The position numbers and the translations under genes are program-made. This document shows, one piece after another, positions 19,132-28,153 of a DNA stretch of 64,000 bases. The stretch's first letter is position 1. Each line of letters opens with the position of its first letter. The notes under the pieces were generated by a model. It worked only from the letters and a program-made list of their open reading frames with translations. It ran no database searches and was not told the origin of the DNA. Origin of the DNA: an uncultured Bacteroidales bacterium (GTDB lineage Bacteria > Bacteroidota > Bacteroidia > Bacteroidales > Paludibacteraceae); the NCBI GenBank assembly GCA_902799875.1, contig CADCCH010000004.1, forward strand, positions 47,529 through 111,528, read 5' to 3'.

Positions 19132-20907
19132 ATGATTTTTATTACCAACAACAATCCGACGCCGGACGGTCAGAATCGTCCCCGTCGCAAAGTAGGATGT
19201 TTAGGCGGATGTCTCATTTTCTTCGCCGTGTATTTCATTTGTAGCGCCCTGCTGGGATGGCTGATGGGTGACATGTTCTCCTCACCGACGGTGAATCTGG
19301 AGGACAAGACCGTCTATCGGCTTCAGATGAAGGGCAACCTCGTCGAGCAGGCGCAGGAGGACAATCCTTTCACGTCTCTCATGGGTCAGGTGCCGTACGG
19401 TAACTACGCAGCCAAGGACAATGTCGGATTGGATGATATTTTGAGTAACATTCGTCTGGCCAAGAACGACGATAAGATCATCGGTATCTGGTTGGATGGT
19501 GCGGAGTTAGCCATGGCACCTGCAAGTGCGAAAGCGATCCGTGACGCCCTGCTCGATTTCAAGTCCAGCGGCAAATGGGTCATCTCGTCCGCCAAGAGTT
19601 ACGGTCAGACCAACTACTACGTGGCGTCCGTGGCAGACAGAATCTGTCTTGACCCGACCGGAGGGGTGGATTGGAAAGGTCTGGCTGCCCAAAAGATGTA
19701 CTACACCCGCGCTATGGAGAAACTCGGCGTGGAGATGCAGATCATCAAAGTCGGCACCTTCAAGTCCGCCGTTGAGCCCTTCTTCCGTACCTCGATGTCC
19801 GACGCTGACCGGTTGCAGACCATGCAGTACCTCGACGGTCTCTGGAGCGAGTACAAGACCGCTGTCGGTGCTTCGCGTCATCTCTCAGAGACCCAACTGG
19901 ACGCACTCGCGGATCGTTACATGAGTCTGCAGAGTGCTGAAGAGAACCTCAAAGCCGGACTCGTCGATACGATCGTTTATGTTCAGGACATGGATTCGCT
20001 CTTGCGCGTGTACACCGGTACGAAGGACTATAAGACCCTCACGACCTCCAAGTTGGCGTCCGTCAAACGACCGGAATCCAAGGCCAAAGAGAAGATTGCT
20101 GTCCTCTACCTCGAAGGCGAGATCTCCGACGAGGAGGGGGACGGAATCGTAGGCACCGAGGTCATCAAGACCCTCAAGAAAATAAGCAAGGACAAGGATA
20201 TCAAAGCACTCGTGCTGCGTGTCAATAGTCCCGGTGGTTCAGCTGACGCCAGCGAGCAGATTTGGCATGCGATTCAGAAGATCAAAGCCGACAGTATTCC
20301 CGTCGTCGTGTCGATGGGTGACTACGCCGCTTCGGGTGGTTATTACATCAGCTGCGGTGCCGATTATATCTTCGCCGAGCCGACCACACTCACCGGCTCC
20401 ATCGGTATCTTCGGTACGATCCCCAACGTCGGCAAACTGCGCGACAAAGTGGGACTCGACATCGACGGCGTCTCCACCAACAAACACTCGGCACTTGAGG
20501 CCGATATGATCTTCAAGGGTATGAATCCCCAAGAACGCGCGCTGTTCCAGACCATGGTTGAACGCGGATATGACCTCTTCACCAGCCGTTGTGCCGAGGG
20601 TCGTCACGTTAGCCAGGACTATATCAAATCCATCGGTGAGGGTCGCGTTTGGCTGGGAAACAAAGGTAAAGAGATCGGTATCGTCGATGAACTCGGTAAC
20701 ATCGACAACGCCATCGCCAAGGCCGTTGAACTGGCCGGACTCGAGAGTTATAAACTCGAATACTTCCCCGACGTAGTGGATCCGTACGAAGAACTACTCA
20801 AACTCTTCGACAACACCACCGACGAGGAGAAACTGCTGCTCAAGCTCAAGAACTTCTGCTCCAAACCGCGTATCATGGCTCGCATGGATGAAGTGGTCAT
20901 TCGTTAA
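19132..20907 (+). CDS. sppA: Signal peptide peptidase SppA (67K type)
   Basis: SppA is a membrane-anchored Ser/Lys protease that degrades cleaved signal peptides. The 591-residue protein has one N-terminal membrane segment (about 24-46) and two tandem ClpP-like halves, as in E. coli SppA. The predicted general base is Lys211 in FKSAVEPFF, and the nucleophile Ser401 in YAASGGYYIS in the second half. An in-frame GTG at 19099 would add 11 residues, but that lies in repeat-derived sequence, so ATG 19132 is preferred. The lpxK start lies inside the last codons of sppA. Confidence 0.92.
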   Translation: MIFITNNNPTPDGQNRPRRKVGCLGGCLIFFAVYFICSALLGWLMGDMFSSPTVNLEDKTVYRLQMKGNLVEQAQEDNPFTSLMGQVPYGNYAAKDNVGLDDILSNIRLAKNDDKIIGIWLDGAELAMAPASAKAIRDALLDFKSSGKWVISSAKSYGQTNYYVASVADRICLDPTGGVDWKGLAAQKMYYTRAMEKLGVEMQIIKVGTFKSAVEPFFRTSMSDADRLQTMQYLDGLWSEYKTAVGASRHLSETQLDALADRYMSLQSAEENLKAGLVDTIVYVQDMDSLLRVYTGTKDYKTLTTSKLASVKRPESKAKEKIAVLYLEGEISDEEGDGIVGTEVIKTLKKISKDKDIKALVLRVNSPGGSADASEQIWHAIQKIKADSIPVVVSMGDYAASGGYYISCGADYIFAEPTTLTGSIGIFGTIPNVGKLRDKVGLDIDGVSTNKHSALEADMIFKGMNPQERALFQTMVERGYDLFTSRCAEGRHVSQDYIKSIGEGRVWLGNKGKEIGIVDELGNIDNAIAKAVELAGLESYKLEYFPDVVDPYEELLKLFDNTTDEEKLLLKLKNFCSKPRIMARMDEVVIR

Positions 20908-21895
20908 CATACCGCTCAGTTTCCTCTTCCGTATAGGCGTCTCTATCCGGCACTGGTTGTACGACAAGCATCTCTTGCCGTCCTTCGCCGTGTCGGTTCC
21001 GACGATCTGTGTGGGTAACCTGGCGGTCGGTGGTACGGGTAAGACTCCTATGACCGCGTATATCGTCCAGCTCCTACTCGACCACGGGTACAAGCCTGCG
21101 GTGCTTTCGCGCGGATACAAACGCAAGACGTGTGGCTTCCTCATGGCGGATGCGCAGTCCACGGTGCTCACCATCGGAGACGAGGCGCTGCAGATGCACC
21201 GGACCTTCCCTAACATCCCCATCGCCGTCTGCGAGCACCGTGTGCGGGGTATTCACCAACTCCAACGACAGGTACCCGATCTGGATGTGGTCATCCTCGA
21301 TGACGCCCTCCAGCACCGTACGCTGCGCTGCGGGTTCACGGTCTTACTCACGCCCTACGACCGGCTCTACATAGACGATCATATGCTGCCTTGGGGACGG
21401 TTACGTGATATCCCGTCGCGTGCTCTCAAAGCCGACAGCATCGTCGTGACCAAGTGTCCGGAATCGATGCGACCGATCGACATGCGCGTCATCAACAATC
21501 GTCTCCATCTGCCGACCTACCAGCAGCTCCATTTTGCCTCCATCGACTACGCACCGATGCCCCACAAAGGTACCCCACTCGTGCTCACCGGAATAGCCCA
21601 TCCCGAGTACCTGCTCGCGCATGTGCAGCAAATCCGACCGCAGGCGCAACTGCTCGCTTTCCCGGACCACCATGCTTTTACCACCAAGGACCTCACAACC
21701 ATCGTGGAGAAAGCCAAACCCTATGATTGGGTGCTCACTACCGAGAAAGATATGCAGCGTTTGGAGACCACCGAGTTGGGCTCCCTGCTGGCCGCACAAG
21801 GCAAAGCCTTGTTGACCCTACCTATTCGTACGCGTTTCCGCTCGCCCCATGAGCTTTTTGACCAACAAATACTCCGTTACGTATGCCGTTCCTGA
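20888..21895 (+). CDS. lpxK: Tetraacyldisaccharide 4'-kinase
   Basis: LpxK phosphorylates the 4' position of the tetraacyldisaccharide to make lipid IVA, at the inner face of the inner membrane. The 335-residue product has an N-terminal hydrophobic helix (PLSFLFRIGVSI), the P-loop GNLAVGGTGKTP at about 43-54, LSRGYKRK, VILDDALQHR and HHAF. It overlaps sppA by 20 bases and the following exporter gene by 13, so all three are likely translationally coupled. Its position directly before an MsbA-like exporter fits the lipid A pathway. Confidence 0.93.
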   Translation: MKWSFVNIPLSFLFRIGVSIRHWLYDKHLLPSFAVSVPTICVGNLAVGGTGKTPMTAYIVQLLLDHGYKPAVLSRGYKRKTCGFLMADAQSTVLTIGDEALQMHRTFPNIPIAVCEHRVRGIHQLQRQVPDLDVVILDDALQHRTLRCGFTVLLTPYDRLYIDDHMLPWGRLRDIPSRALKADSIVVTKCPESMRPIDMRVINNRLHLPTYQQLHFASIDYAPMPHKGTPLVLTGIAHPEYLLAHVQQIRPQAQLLAFPDHHAFTTKDLTTIVEKAKPYDWVLTTEKDMQRLETTELGSLLAAQGKALLTLPIRTRFRSPHELFDQQILRYVCRS

Positions 21896-23739
21896 AACTC
21901 ATAAAACGTTTCGTGCCGCCGTATAAGATGCAGATGGGTTTGAACATCCTGTTCAACCTCCTCTCGACGATCCTGTCCCTGTTCTCCTTCGCCGCCATCA
22001 TCCCCGTGCTGCGGATCCTCTTCGGTCTGACCGCCGTGGACGTCCAATGGACCGAGCTCCACTCCGTCAGCGGACTCCAGGACACCCTCGCCGCCCTGCG
22101 GTCCAACCTCTACTATCTCCTCAATGACCAGATCGCCCTGCACGGGGCCAGTTATGTGCTGCTCATCCTGGGTCTCTTCCTCGTCGTCATGACCGGACTC
22201 AAGTGTACCGCCGCGTGGCTCGCGAACTACTACATGGTGCCCATCCGCACCGGTGTACTGCGGGACCTCAGACAACAGCTCTACGATAAGATCCTCTCCC
22301 TCCCGATGGGGTACTTCACCGACGCCCGCCGCGGAGACGTCATCTCGCGTATGACCAACGATGTCAACGAGGTCGAGGCATCCATCATGTCGGCACTCGA
22401 TATCCTCTTCAAGGACCCCGTCATGATCCTCGTGTACCTCATCACGCTCTTCGTCATCTCGTGGCAACTCACGCTCTTTGTACTCATCCTCATGCCGATC
22501 GCCATCTTCTTTATCGGTCGTATCGGTCGCAGTCTCAAGAAAGCGTCCACCAAGGGGCAGGAACAGAACGCCGAGATCCTTTCGTCCGTCGATGAGACGC
22601 TGCTCGGGCTGCGTGTCGTCAAGGGTTTCAATGCCCAACACAAATTACGCACCCGCTTCAACAGCCTCATCAATGCCACGCGTGCGACCTTCAACCGCAT
22701 CAACCGCCGTTATTACCTGGCGCACCCGCTGTCGGAGTTCCTCGGCACGGCCCTCATCGCCATCATCCTCTGGTTCGGCGGTTTACTCATCCTCTCGGAC
22801 CATGCGACGATAGATGCCTCGACGTTCATCTATTACCTCGTCATCTTCTACTCCATCATCAACCCCTCCAAGGACCTCAGCAAAGCTGCGTACGGTATCC
22901 GTCGTGGCCTCGCGTCCCTCGAGCGTATCGATGCCGTACTCAACACCGAGTCCAACATCATCGAGCCAAGCCAACCGGTTCCTATGGTCTTTGAGAAGAA
23001 GATCGCCTTCGAGAACGTACATTTCAGCTACCAACCCGACCGCGAGGTACTGACCGACATCTGTCTGGAGGTCCCCAAAGGCAAGACCATCGCACTCGTC
23101 GGACAGTCCGGTTCCGGTAAGACCACCCTCACGGACCTCGTGCCGCGTTTCTATGACCCCACCGCCGGCACCATCACCATCGACGGCATCGACATACGCT
23201 CCATCGCCACCCACGACCTGCGGGCGCAGATGGGTATCGTCTGCCAGGAACCCGTGCTCTTCAACGACACGGTCTATAACAACATCACCTTCGGTGTGGA
23301 CACTTCCCTACCCGCTCCTAACGGTCTCACATGGCCCGAAGCGGTCGAACACGCCGCACAGATAGCCAACGCACATGAGTTCATCGAACGCATGCCCGAA
23401 GGGTACGACACCGTCATCGGTGACCGCGGCAGTCGGCTCTCCGGTGGACAACGCCAACGACTCTCCATCGCACGCGCTATCCTCAAGAACCCACCGATTC
23501 TGATATTGGATGAGGCCACTTCCGCACTCGATTCCGAGTCCGAGAAACTCGTTCAGGAAGCCCTTGAGCACCTCATGAAGGAACGTACCACCCTCGTCGT
23601 GGCGCATCGTCTCTCGACCATCAAGCATGCCGACCTCATCTGCGTGCTCCACGAAGGACGTATCGTCGAACGAGGCAAACACGATGAACTATATAAGTTA
23701 GGCGGATACTACACCAAACTCGTCGATATGCAAGCCTGA
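21883..23739 (+). CDS. msbA: ABC exporter, MsbA-like lipid A flippase
   Basis: A 618-residue half-transporter: six membrane helices in about 1-330, then an ATPase domain with Walker A VGQSGSGKTTL near 406, signature LSGGQRQRLS near 518 and Walker B ILILDEATSALD near 540. Coupling to lpxK (13-base overlap) suggests it flips lipid A core across the inner membrane. The family alone would also allow a drug or peptide exporter, so the substrate is inferred from context. The last base of its TGA stop is the first base of the mnmA ATG. Confidence 0.8.
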   Translation: MPFLKLIKRFVPPYKMQMGLNILFNLLSTILSLFSFAAIIPVLRILFGLTAVDVQWTELHSVSGLQDTLAALRSNLYYLLNDQIALHGASYVLLILGLFLVVMTGLKCTAAWLANYYMVPIRTGVLRDLRQQLYDKILSLPMGYFTDARRGDVISRMTNDVNEVEASIMSALDILFKDPVMILVYLITLFVISWQLTLFVLILMPIAIFFIGRIGRSLKKASTKGQEQNAEILSSVDETLLGLRVVKGFNAQHKLRTRFNSLINATRATFNRINRRYYLAHPLSEFLGTALIAIILWFGGLLILSDHATIDASTFIYYLVIFYSIINPSKDLSKAAYGIRRGLASLERIDAVLNTESNIIEPSQPVPMVFEKKIAFENVHFSYQPDREVLTDICLEVPKGKTIALVGQSGSGKTTLTDLVPRFYDPTAGTITIDGIDIRSIATHDLRAQMGIVCQEPVLFNDTVYNNITFGVDTSLPAPNGLTWPEAVEHAAQIANAHEFIERMPEGYDTVIGDRGSRLSGGQRQRLSIARAILKNPPILILDEATSALDSESEKLVQEALEHLMKERTTLVVAHRLSTIKHADLICVLHEGRIVERGKHDELYKLGGYYTKLVDMQA

Positions 23740-24860
23740 TGGAAAATCAACAATCACCAATCACCAATCACCAATCACCAATAGCAAAACCCCGGGTTTT
23801 GCTGGGAATGTCCGGAGGCATCGACTCCACCGTCAGTGCGATGATCCTCCTCGAGCAAGGCTACGAAGTAGTCGGCGTCACCTTCCGTACCTATGACTCC
23901 ATCAAAGAGTCCTGTATCGCCAAAGAGAAAGGGTGCTGCACGATAGACTCCATCATGGAAGCCAAGCATAACGCCGAACGAATGGGCTTTGAGCACCATA
24001 TCGTGGACTTTCGCGAGACCTTCCGACGCTGCGTCATTCAGAACTTCATCGACGAGTACATGGCGGGACGGACGCCCAATCCCTGTGTCCTCTGTAACTC
24101 CACCATCAAGTGGGGTGAGATGCTCCATCTCGCTGACGAGATGCACTGCGATTACATTGCCACCGGTCACTACGCCCGGATCGCCGAACGCGACGGACAC
24201 CTCTACCTGCGCACCGCAGCAGACACCCGCAAGGACCAGACTTATTTCCTCTGGCGGCTCACCGAAGACCAACTCCGTCGCACCCTCTTCCCCCTCGGCG
24301 ATTACACCAAGGACCAGGTCCGCGAGATCGCCCGTCAGCATGGCTACGAGAAACTCGCCGTCAAACGCGAGAGCCAGGAGATATGCTTCATCCCCGACGA
24401 TGATTACCGCACCTTCCTGCGGGCCAACGTACCCGATTACAACGAGCGCGTCCAACCCGGCGAGTACATCGATGCCGAAGGCCACGTCCTCGGCACCCAT
24501 CAGGGTTACGTCAACTACACCATCGGCCAACGCAAGGGACTCGGGATCGCACTCGGCCATCCCGCTTACATCACCCATATCGACCCCGCCTCCAACCGCA
24601 TCACCCTCGGCACCAACGACGACATGTACGCCACGGAATTGCGATTTAGCGCGCCGAAAGGCTTTTCGACACGTAATCTCGAGATCTCGACATCTCGATT
24701 ATCGGCGCGCATCCGCTACCGCTCCACTCCCGTCCCCGTCGAAACAATAAACGGGAATTGCATCTCTTTTGCAACTCCCGTTTGGGGTATCACCCCCGGC
24801 CAATCCGTCGTCCTTTACGACGACGACTTAGTAGTCGGCGGCGGAATTATTATTTCTTAG
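23739..24860 (+). CDS. mnmA: tRNA-specific 2-thiouridylase MnmA
   Basis: MnmA installs sulfur at C2 of wobble uridine 34 in tRNA-Lys, Glu and Gln. The 373-residue protein has the PP-loop SGGIDS (about 26-31), catalytic Cys in NPCVLCN near 114 and the second Cys in SQEICFIPD near 215. Two things are odd. The first 22 residues (NHQSPIT repeated) are the translation of a CAATCAC heptamer tract, with no usable start after it. Near the C-terminus a stretch (NLEISTSRLSA) comes from an ATCTCGAG octamer tract. A strong hairpin lies in the last 40 codons. The stop is 12 bases from that of the convergent rubrerythrin. Confidence 0.93.
   Translation: MENQQSPITNHQSPIAKPRVLLGMSGGIDSTVSAMILLEQGYEVVGVTFRTYDSIKESCIAKEKGCCTIDSIMEAKHNAERMGFEHHIVDFRETFRRCVIQNFIDEYMAGRTPNPCVLCNSTIKWGEMLHLADEMHCDYIATGHYARIAERDGHLYLRTAADTRKDQTYFLWRLTEDQLRRTLFPLGDYTKDQVREIARQHGYEKLAVKRESQEICFIPDDDYRTFLRANVPDYNERVQPGEYIDAEGHVLGTHQGYVNYTIGQRKGLGIALGHPAYITHIDPASNRITLGTNDDMYATELRFSAPKGFSTRNLEISTSRLSARIRYRSTPVPVETINGNCISFATPVWGITPGQSVVLYDDDLVVGGGIIIS
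23751..23785. repeat. Perfect heptamer repeat CAATCAC x4 (+1) at the mnmA N-terminus
   Basis: Four identical units and one variant (CAATAGC). Three units make 21 bases, so the protein shows a 7-residue peptide repeat. An AAAACCC-C-GGGTTTT palindrome follows immediately. Confidence 0.9.
24676..24699. repeat. Octamer tract ATCTCGAG-like x3 in mnmA
   Basis: Units ATCTCGAG, ATCTCGAC, ATCTCGAT. The same family, in reverse complement, occurs at 53593 in the GldA-like gene. Confidence 0.75.
24749..24783. other. Strong hairpin inside the mnmA 3' coding region
   Basis: AAACGGGA pairs with TCCCGTTT and TTGCA with TGCAA, with one A/C mismatch between them and a 7-base loop. It is translated (INGNCISFATPV), and no T-run follows. 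Confidence 0.65.
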
Positions 24861-24875
24861 CCGAAGGCACGATTA
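24854..24875. repeat. Dispersed element TTCTTAGCC-n3-GGCACGATTA, copy 1
   Basis: This 22-bp sequence contains the stop codons of both mnmA (TAG 24858) and rubrerythrin (24873-24875). Near-identical copies lie at 59710 and 60023. Confidence 0.65.
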
Positions 24876-25421
24876 CTTCTTAAAATAACGGTTGAATAAG
24901 CCTTCGAAGCCCTTTCCGTGACGAGCCTCGTCGCGAGCCATCTCGTGTACCGTGTCGTGAATCGGATCGAGGTCCAACTCTTTCGCGCGCTTAGCGATCT
25001 TGAGCTTATCTTCGCATGCACCTGCTTCAGCCATCATACGCTTCTCCAAGTTGGTCTTGGTGTCCCATACGATCTCACCCAGCAACTCAGCAAAACGCGA
25101 AGCATGGTCTGCCTCTTCGTATGCATACTGACGGAAAGCAGCGGCGATCTCCGGATAGCCCTCACGATCAGCTTGGCGAGCCATAGCCAGGTACTGACCT
25201 ACCTCCGAGCACTCACCCATGAAGTGCGCACGCAGACCTTCAGCAATAATCGGGTCTTTCACATCTTTTGCTACACCTAAGATATGCTCGCAAACGAAAT
25301 TGAGTTTCTCGTCACTTGCTACCTTCCACTCAACGATTTGTTTACATTGCGGACAACGCTCCGGTGCCTCAGTGCCCTCGTGAACATAGCCACAGATCGG
25401 GCAGATAAATTTCTTTACCAT
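24873..25421 (-). CDS. Reverse rubrerythrin (NADH peroxidase type)
   Basis: A 182-residue cytoplasmic protein that would reduce hydrogen peroxide with a diiron site, protecting an anaerobe from oxygen. The rubredoxin-like iron centre is at the N-terminus (Cys7, Cys10, Cys23, Cys26), the reverse of classical rubrerythrin, followed by a ferritin-like four-helix domain with [19 protein letters not shown] and [11 protein letters not shown] carrying the Glu/His iron ligands. It lies 48 bases downstream of the SulP gene on the same strand, with a repeat tract in the gap. I found no clear promoter of its own. Confidence 0.92.
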   Translation of the reverse strand: MVKKFICPICGYVHEGTEAPERCPQCKQIVEWKVASDEKLNFVCEHILGVAKDVKDPIIAEGLRAHFMGECSEVGQYLAMARQADREGYPEIAAAFRQYAYEEADHASRFAELLGEIVWDTKTNLEKRMMAEAGACEDKLKIAKRAKELDLDPIHDTVHEMARDEARHGKGFEGLFNRYFKK

Positions 25422-25463
25422 AGTGTTTTTAGTTTTTTAGGGTTAATAAAAATGTTATCTTTA

Positions 25464-25495
25464 ATTCTTTCATTCTTTAATTCTTTCACTCATTA
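25464..25495. repeat. Octamer tract ATTCTTTC-like x4 at the SulP 3' end
   Basis: Units ATTCTTTC, ATTCTTTA, ATTCTTTC, ACTCATTA. The tract contains the SulP stop codon (TGA on the minus strand, 25470-25472) and its last codons. Confidence 0.75.
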
Positions 25496-27203
25496 GCAGT
25501 GCTTGTGCACGGCTTAGTGCTACATGAATGTTCGGACAAATATTTTCCGGGTTCATCTGCTGCTCGATGCCGCCTTGCAGCAGTTGCTTGTGTACGTGAC
25601 TCGTCACGCCCGACAGAATGATCGTCATACCCTCTTTGTGCGACCGCTGGATCAGCATACTCAGGTTATGTATCGCCGTCGAATCCACGAACGGCACTTT
25701 TCGCATACGGATAATACGGATCGGGTACTCCTTGCCGCTCACGTGCAACATGATCTCATCGAATCGGTTGGCGATTCCGAAGAAATACGGACCATCGATC
25801 TCATATACCTCCACCCCGTCCGGAATCGTCAGGTGCTCCAGATTCAGGTTGCTCTCCGTATCCTCGTTCGGGTCGATCTCCTTATGTAACGTCCTGATAT
25901 GCGTCTGCTCGTTCGTACGCATCAGGAACAGCACCATCGCTAACAGCAGACCTACCTCAATTGCAATCGTCAGGTCAAAGATCACCGTCAGCAGGAACGT
26001 TACCACTAACACCCAGAAATCGCGGTTCCGGTGCTTGAACAATCCCACGATCGTCTTCCAGCCGCTCATCGAATACGCCACCATGATCAGTACCGCCGCC
26101 AGACAGCTCATCGGAATCATCCCCACTAACGTTCCTAAGAACAGCAGCACCAGCAGCAATACCACCGCATGCACGATACCTGCAACCGGCGTGCGACCAC
26201 CGTTATTGATGTTCGTCATCGTACGCGCAATAGCACCCGTCGCCGGGATACCACCGAAGAACGGCACCACTACATTCGCTACGCCTTGCGCAATCAGCTC
26301 GGTGTTGGAATTATGCTTGTCGCCGATTACACCGTCTGCTACCATCGCACTCAGCAAGGACTCGATGGCGCCAAGCATCGCAATCGTGAACGCAGCCGGG
26401 AACAACTTCTGGATCATCGTGAAGAACGACTCCCCTTCCGCCAACTCCAGACTCGGCACATGCGGTGCAGGGATGCCGTGCGGTAGCGCATATAAATCCC
26501 CAATCGTCTGAATAGACGCCGCACCCCAGCTCTCCGGAGCAAACTCCTTCAGCAGCCATACCACCAAGGTCGCGAAGATAATCGCCGCCAGCGAGCCCGG
26601 CACACGCTTCGTGATCTTCGGCATAAAAATACAGATCAACAGCGAAAACAGTCCTATACCGAAGGCCCACCAGTTCACATGGAAATGCTGCGCATAGAAG
26701 ATCCATTTTTCCACAAAGTTCGCCGGCACATTGCTCAACCCTAACCCGAAGAAATCATTCATCTGGGTCGAGAATATGGTTAAGGCAATACCGGCTGTAA
26801 AACCGACTATCACCGGGTACGGAACGAACTTAATCACCGACCCCAGACGTGCCAGACCCATCGCGATCAGCAGGATACCCGCCATCACCGTCGCGATCAT
26901 CAGACCACTCAGTCCATATTCCTGGATGATACCGTAGATGATCACAATGAACGCACCCGTCGGACCACCGATCTGCACCTTACTGCCGCCCAGCACCGAT
27001 ATGATCAACCCCGCAATGATCGCCGTCACCAGACCCTCCGTCGGACCCACACCGGACGATATACCGAATGCAATCGCCAACGGTATCGCCACAATGCCGA
27101 CGATGATACCCGCTAACGCATCCTGCGCAAACGCCTTACCGCTATAGTTCCGCAGCGTCTGAAAAAACTTCGGCGCAAAAACCTCTTTTATCGAATATTG
27201 CAT
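25470..27203 (-). CDS. SulP-family anion transporter with STAS domain
   Basis: A 577-residue inner-membrane transporter for sulfate, bicarbonate or a related anion. About 12-14 hydrophobic segments cover residues 25-430, with the family motif region PLAIAFGISSGVGPTEGLVTA early on and GGIPATGAIARTMTNINNGG in the middle. A cytoplasmic STAS domain follows (about 440-560, VPFVDSTAIHNLSMLI). The substrate is not decided by sequence. ATG 27203 is close below the minus arm of a divergent promoter. It is the first gene before rubrerythrin. Confidence 0.92.
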   Translation of the reverse strand: MQYSIKEVFAPKFFQTLRNYSGKAFAQDALAGIIVGIVAIPLAIAFGISSGVGPTEGLVTAIIAGLIISVLGGSKVQIGGPTGAFIVIIYGIIQEYGLSGLMIATVMAGILLIAMGLARLGSVIKFVPYPVIVGFTAGIALTIFSTQMNDFFGLGLSNVPANFVEKWIFYAQHFHVNWWAFGIGLFSLLICIFMPKITKRVPGSLAAIIFATLVVWLLKEFAPESWGAASIQTIGDLYALPHGIPAPHVPSLELAEGESFFTMIQKLFPAAFTIAMLGAIESLLSAMVADGVIGDKHNSNTELIAQGVANVVVPFFGGIPATGAIARTMTNINNGGRTPVAGIVHAVVLLLVLLFLGTLVGMIPMSCLAAVLIMVAYSMSGWKTIVGLFKHRNRDFWVLVVTFLLTVIFDLTIAIEVGLLLAMVLFLMRTNEQTHIRTLHKEIDPNEDTESNLNLEHLTIPDGVEVYEIDGPYFFGIANRFDEIMLHVSGKEYPIRIIRMRKVPFVDSTAIHNLSMLIQRSHKEGMTIILSGVTSHVHKQLLQGGIEQQMNPENICPNIHVALSRAQALLMSERIKE

Positions 27204-27224
27204 ACTTTATTCCCAATTCCGCTG

Positions 27225-27272
27225 CAAAATTACAAAAATATTTTGGTATATGCAAATTTTTTTGTACCTTTG
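27225..27272. promoter_or_regulatory. Interleaved divergent promoter pair (SulP / amino-sugar kinase)
   Basis: Minus: -7 TAATTTTG at 27225-27232, -33 TTTG at 27253-27256. Plus: -33 TTTG at 27242-27245, -7 TACCTTTG at 27265-27272. The span is 48 bp, as at 13585 and 16216. Confidence 0.82.
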
Positions 27273-27289
27273 CGAAAAATTTTACAGTT

Positions 27290-28153
27290 ATGATTCTTTT
27301 AGCCGATAGTGGTAGTACCAAAGTACACTGGTGCCTCGTCACCGCGAGCGGACAATGTTCCGACGTCTTCACCGACGGTATCAACCCTCTTTTTCAGACT
27401 TGTGACGCCATGCGAAACAGCATCTGCAACCAACTCCTGCCGCAGATTGCGCCCCTCCTGTGGGCCGGTACGCTGACGCATGTGTTCTTCTACGGAGCCG
27501 GTTGCACACCCGAGAAAAAAGTGTTCGTCCAACGTGCCCTCGAGGGGGTCTTCAAGAAAGCCGAAGTGCATGTCGAGTCCGATATGCTCGGTGCCGCACG
27601 GGGTCTGTTAGGTCACGAAGCAGGCGTAGCCTGTATCCTCGGTACGGGTTCCGGCAGTTGTTTCTACAACGGCGAGACGATCGAATGGTGTGTGCCCTCG
27701 CTGGGGTATATCTTGGGTGACGAAGGATCGGCTGCGGTGCTGGGTAAACGGCTGGTAGGCGACCTGCTGAAGAACCAGTTGGGTGACGACCTGAAAGAGG
27801 CGTTCTTCCAAGAATACGAGACCTCAATGGCTGATATCATTGAGAAAGTGTATCGTCAACCCTTCCCGAATCGATTCCTGGCGAAGTTGTCCAAGTTCTG
27901 CGCGGACCATATCGACGATAAGCGAATTCACGAGTTGGTGTACGACCATTTTGTACAGTTCATTCGCCGCAATCTGGTGCAGTACAAGGCTACCTCACCG
28001 ATTGGCTTCGTAGGCTCGATTGCCTATTATTACAAGCCCGTTTTAGAAGAGGCCATGAAGGCAGAAGGCCTGCCGCTGGGCACGATATTAAAGGATCCTA
28101 TCGAGGGACTGAAAGAATACCATAAAGATGCGATAAAACCGACTACCGAATGA
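27290..28153 (+). CDS. BadF/BcrA-type N-acetylglucosamine (or muramic acid) kinase
   Basis: A 287-residue sugar kinase of the ASKHA fold. The phosphate-1 loop is DSGSTK (6-11), the phosphate-2 region [13 protein letters not shown] near 120, and [15 protein letters not shown] is typical of BadF/BadG and GlcNAc kinases. It probably phosphorylates an amino sugar released from peptidoglycan. The following genes (a glycosyltransferase and a SpoIID/LytB protein) support a link to wall turnover, but that is inference. It overlaps the next start by four bases. Confidence 0.82.
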   Translation: MILLADSGSTKVHWCLVTASGQCSDVFTDGINPLFQTCDAMRNSICNQLLPQIAPLLWAGTLTHVFFYGAGCTPEKKVFVQRALEGVFKKAEVHVESDMLGAARGLLGHEAGVACILGTGSGSCFYNGETIEWCVPSLGYILGDEGSAAVLGKRLVGDLLKNQLGDDLKEAFFQEYETSMADIIEKVYRQPFPNRFLAKLSKFCADHIDDKRIHELVYDHFVQFIRRNLVQYKATSPIGFVGSIAYYYKPVLEEAMKAEGLPLGTILKDPIEGLKEYHKDAIKPTTE

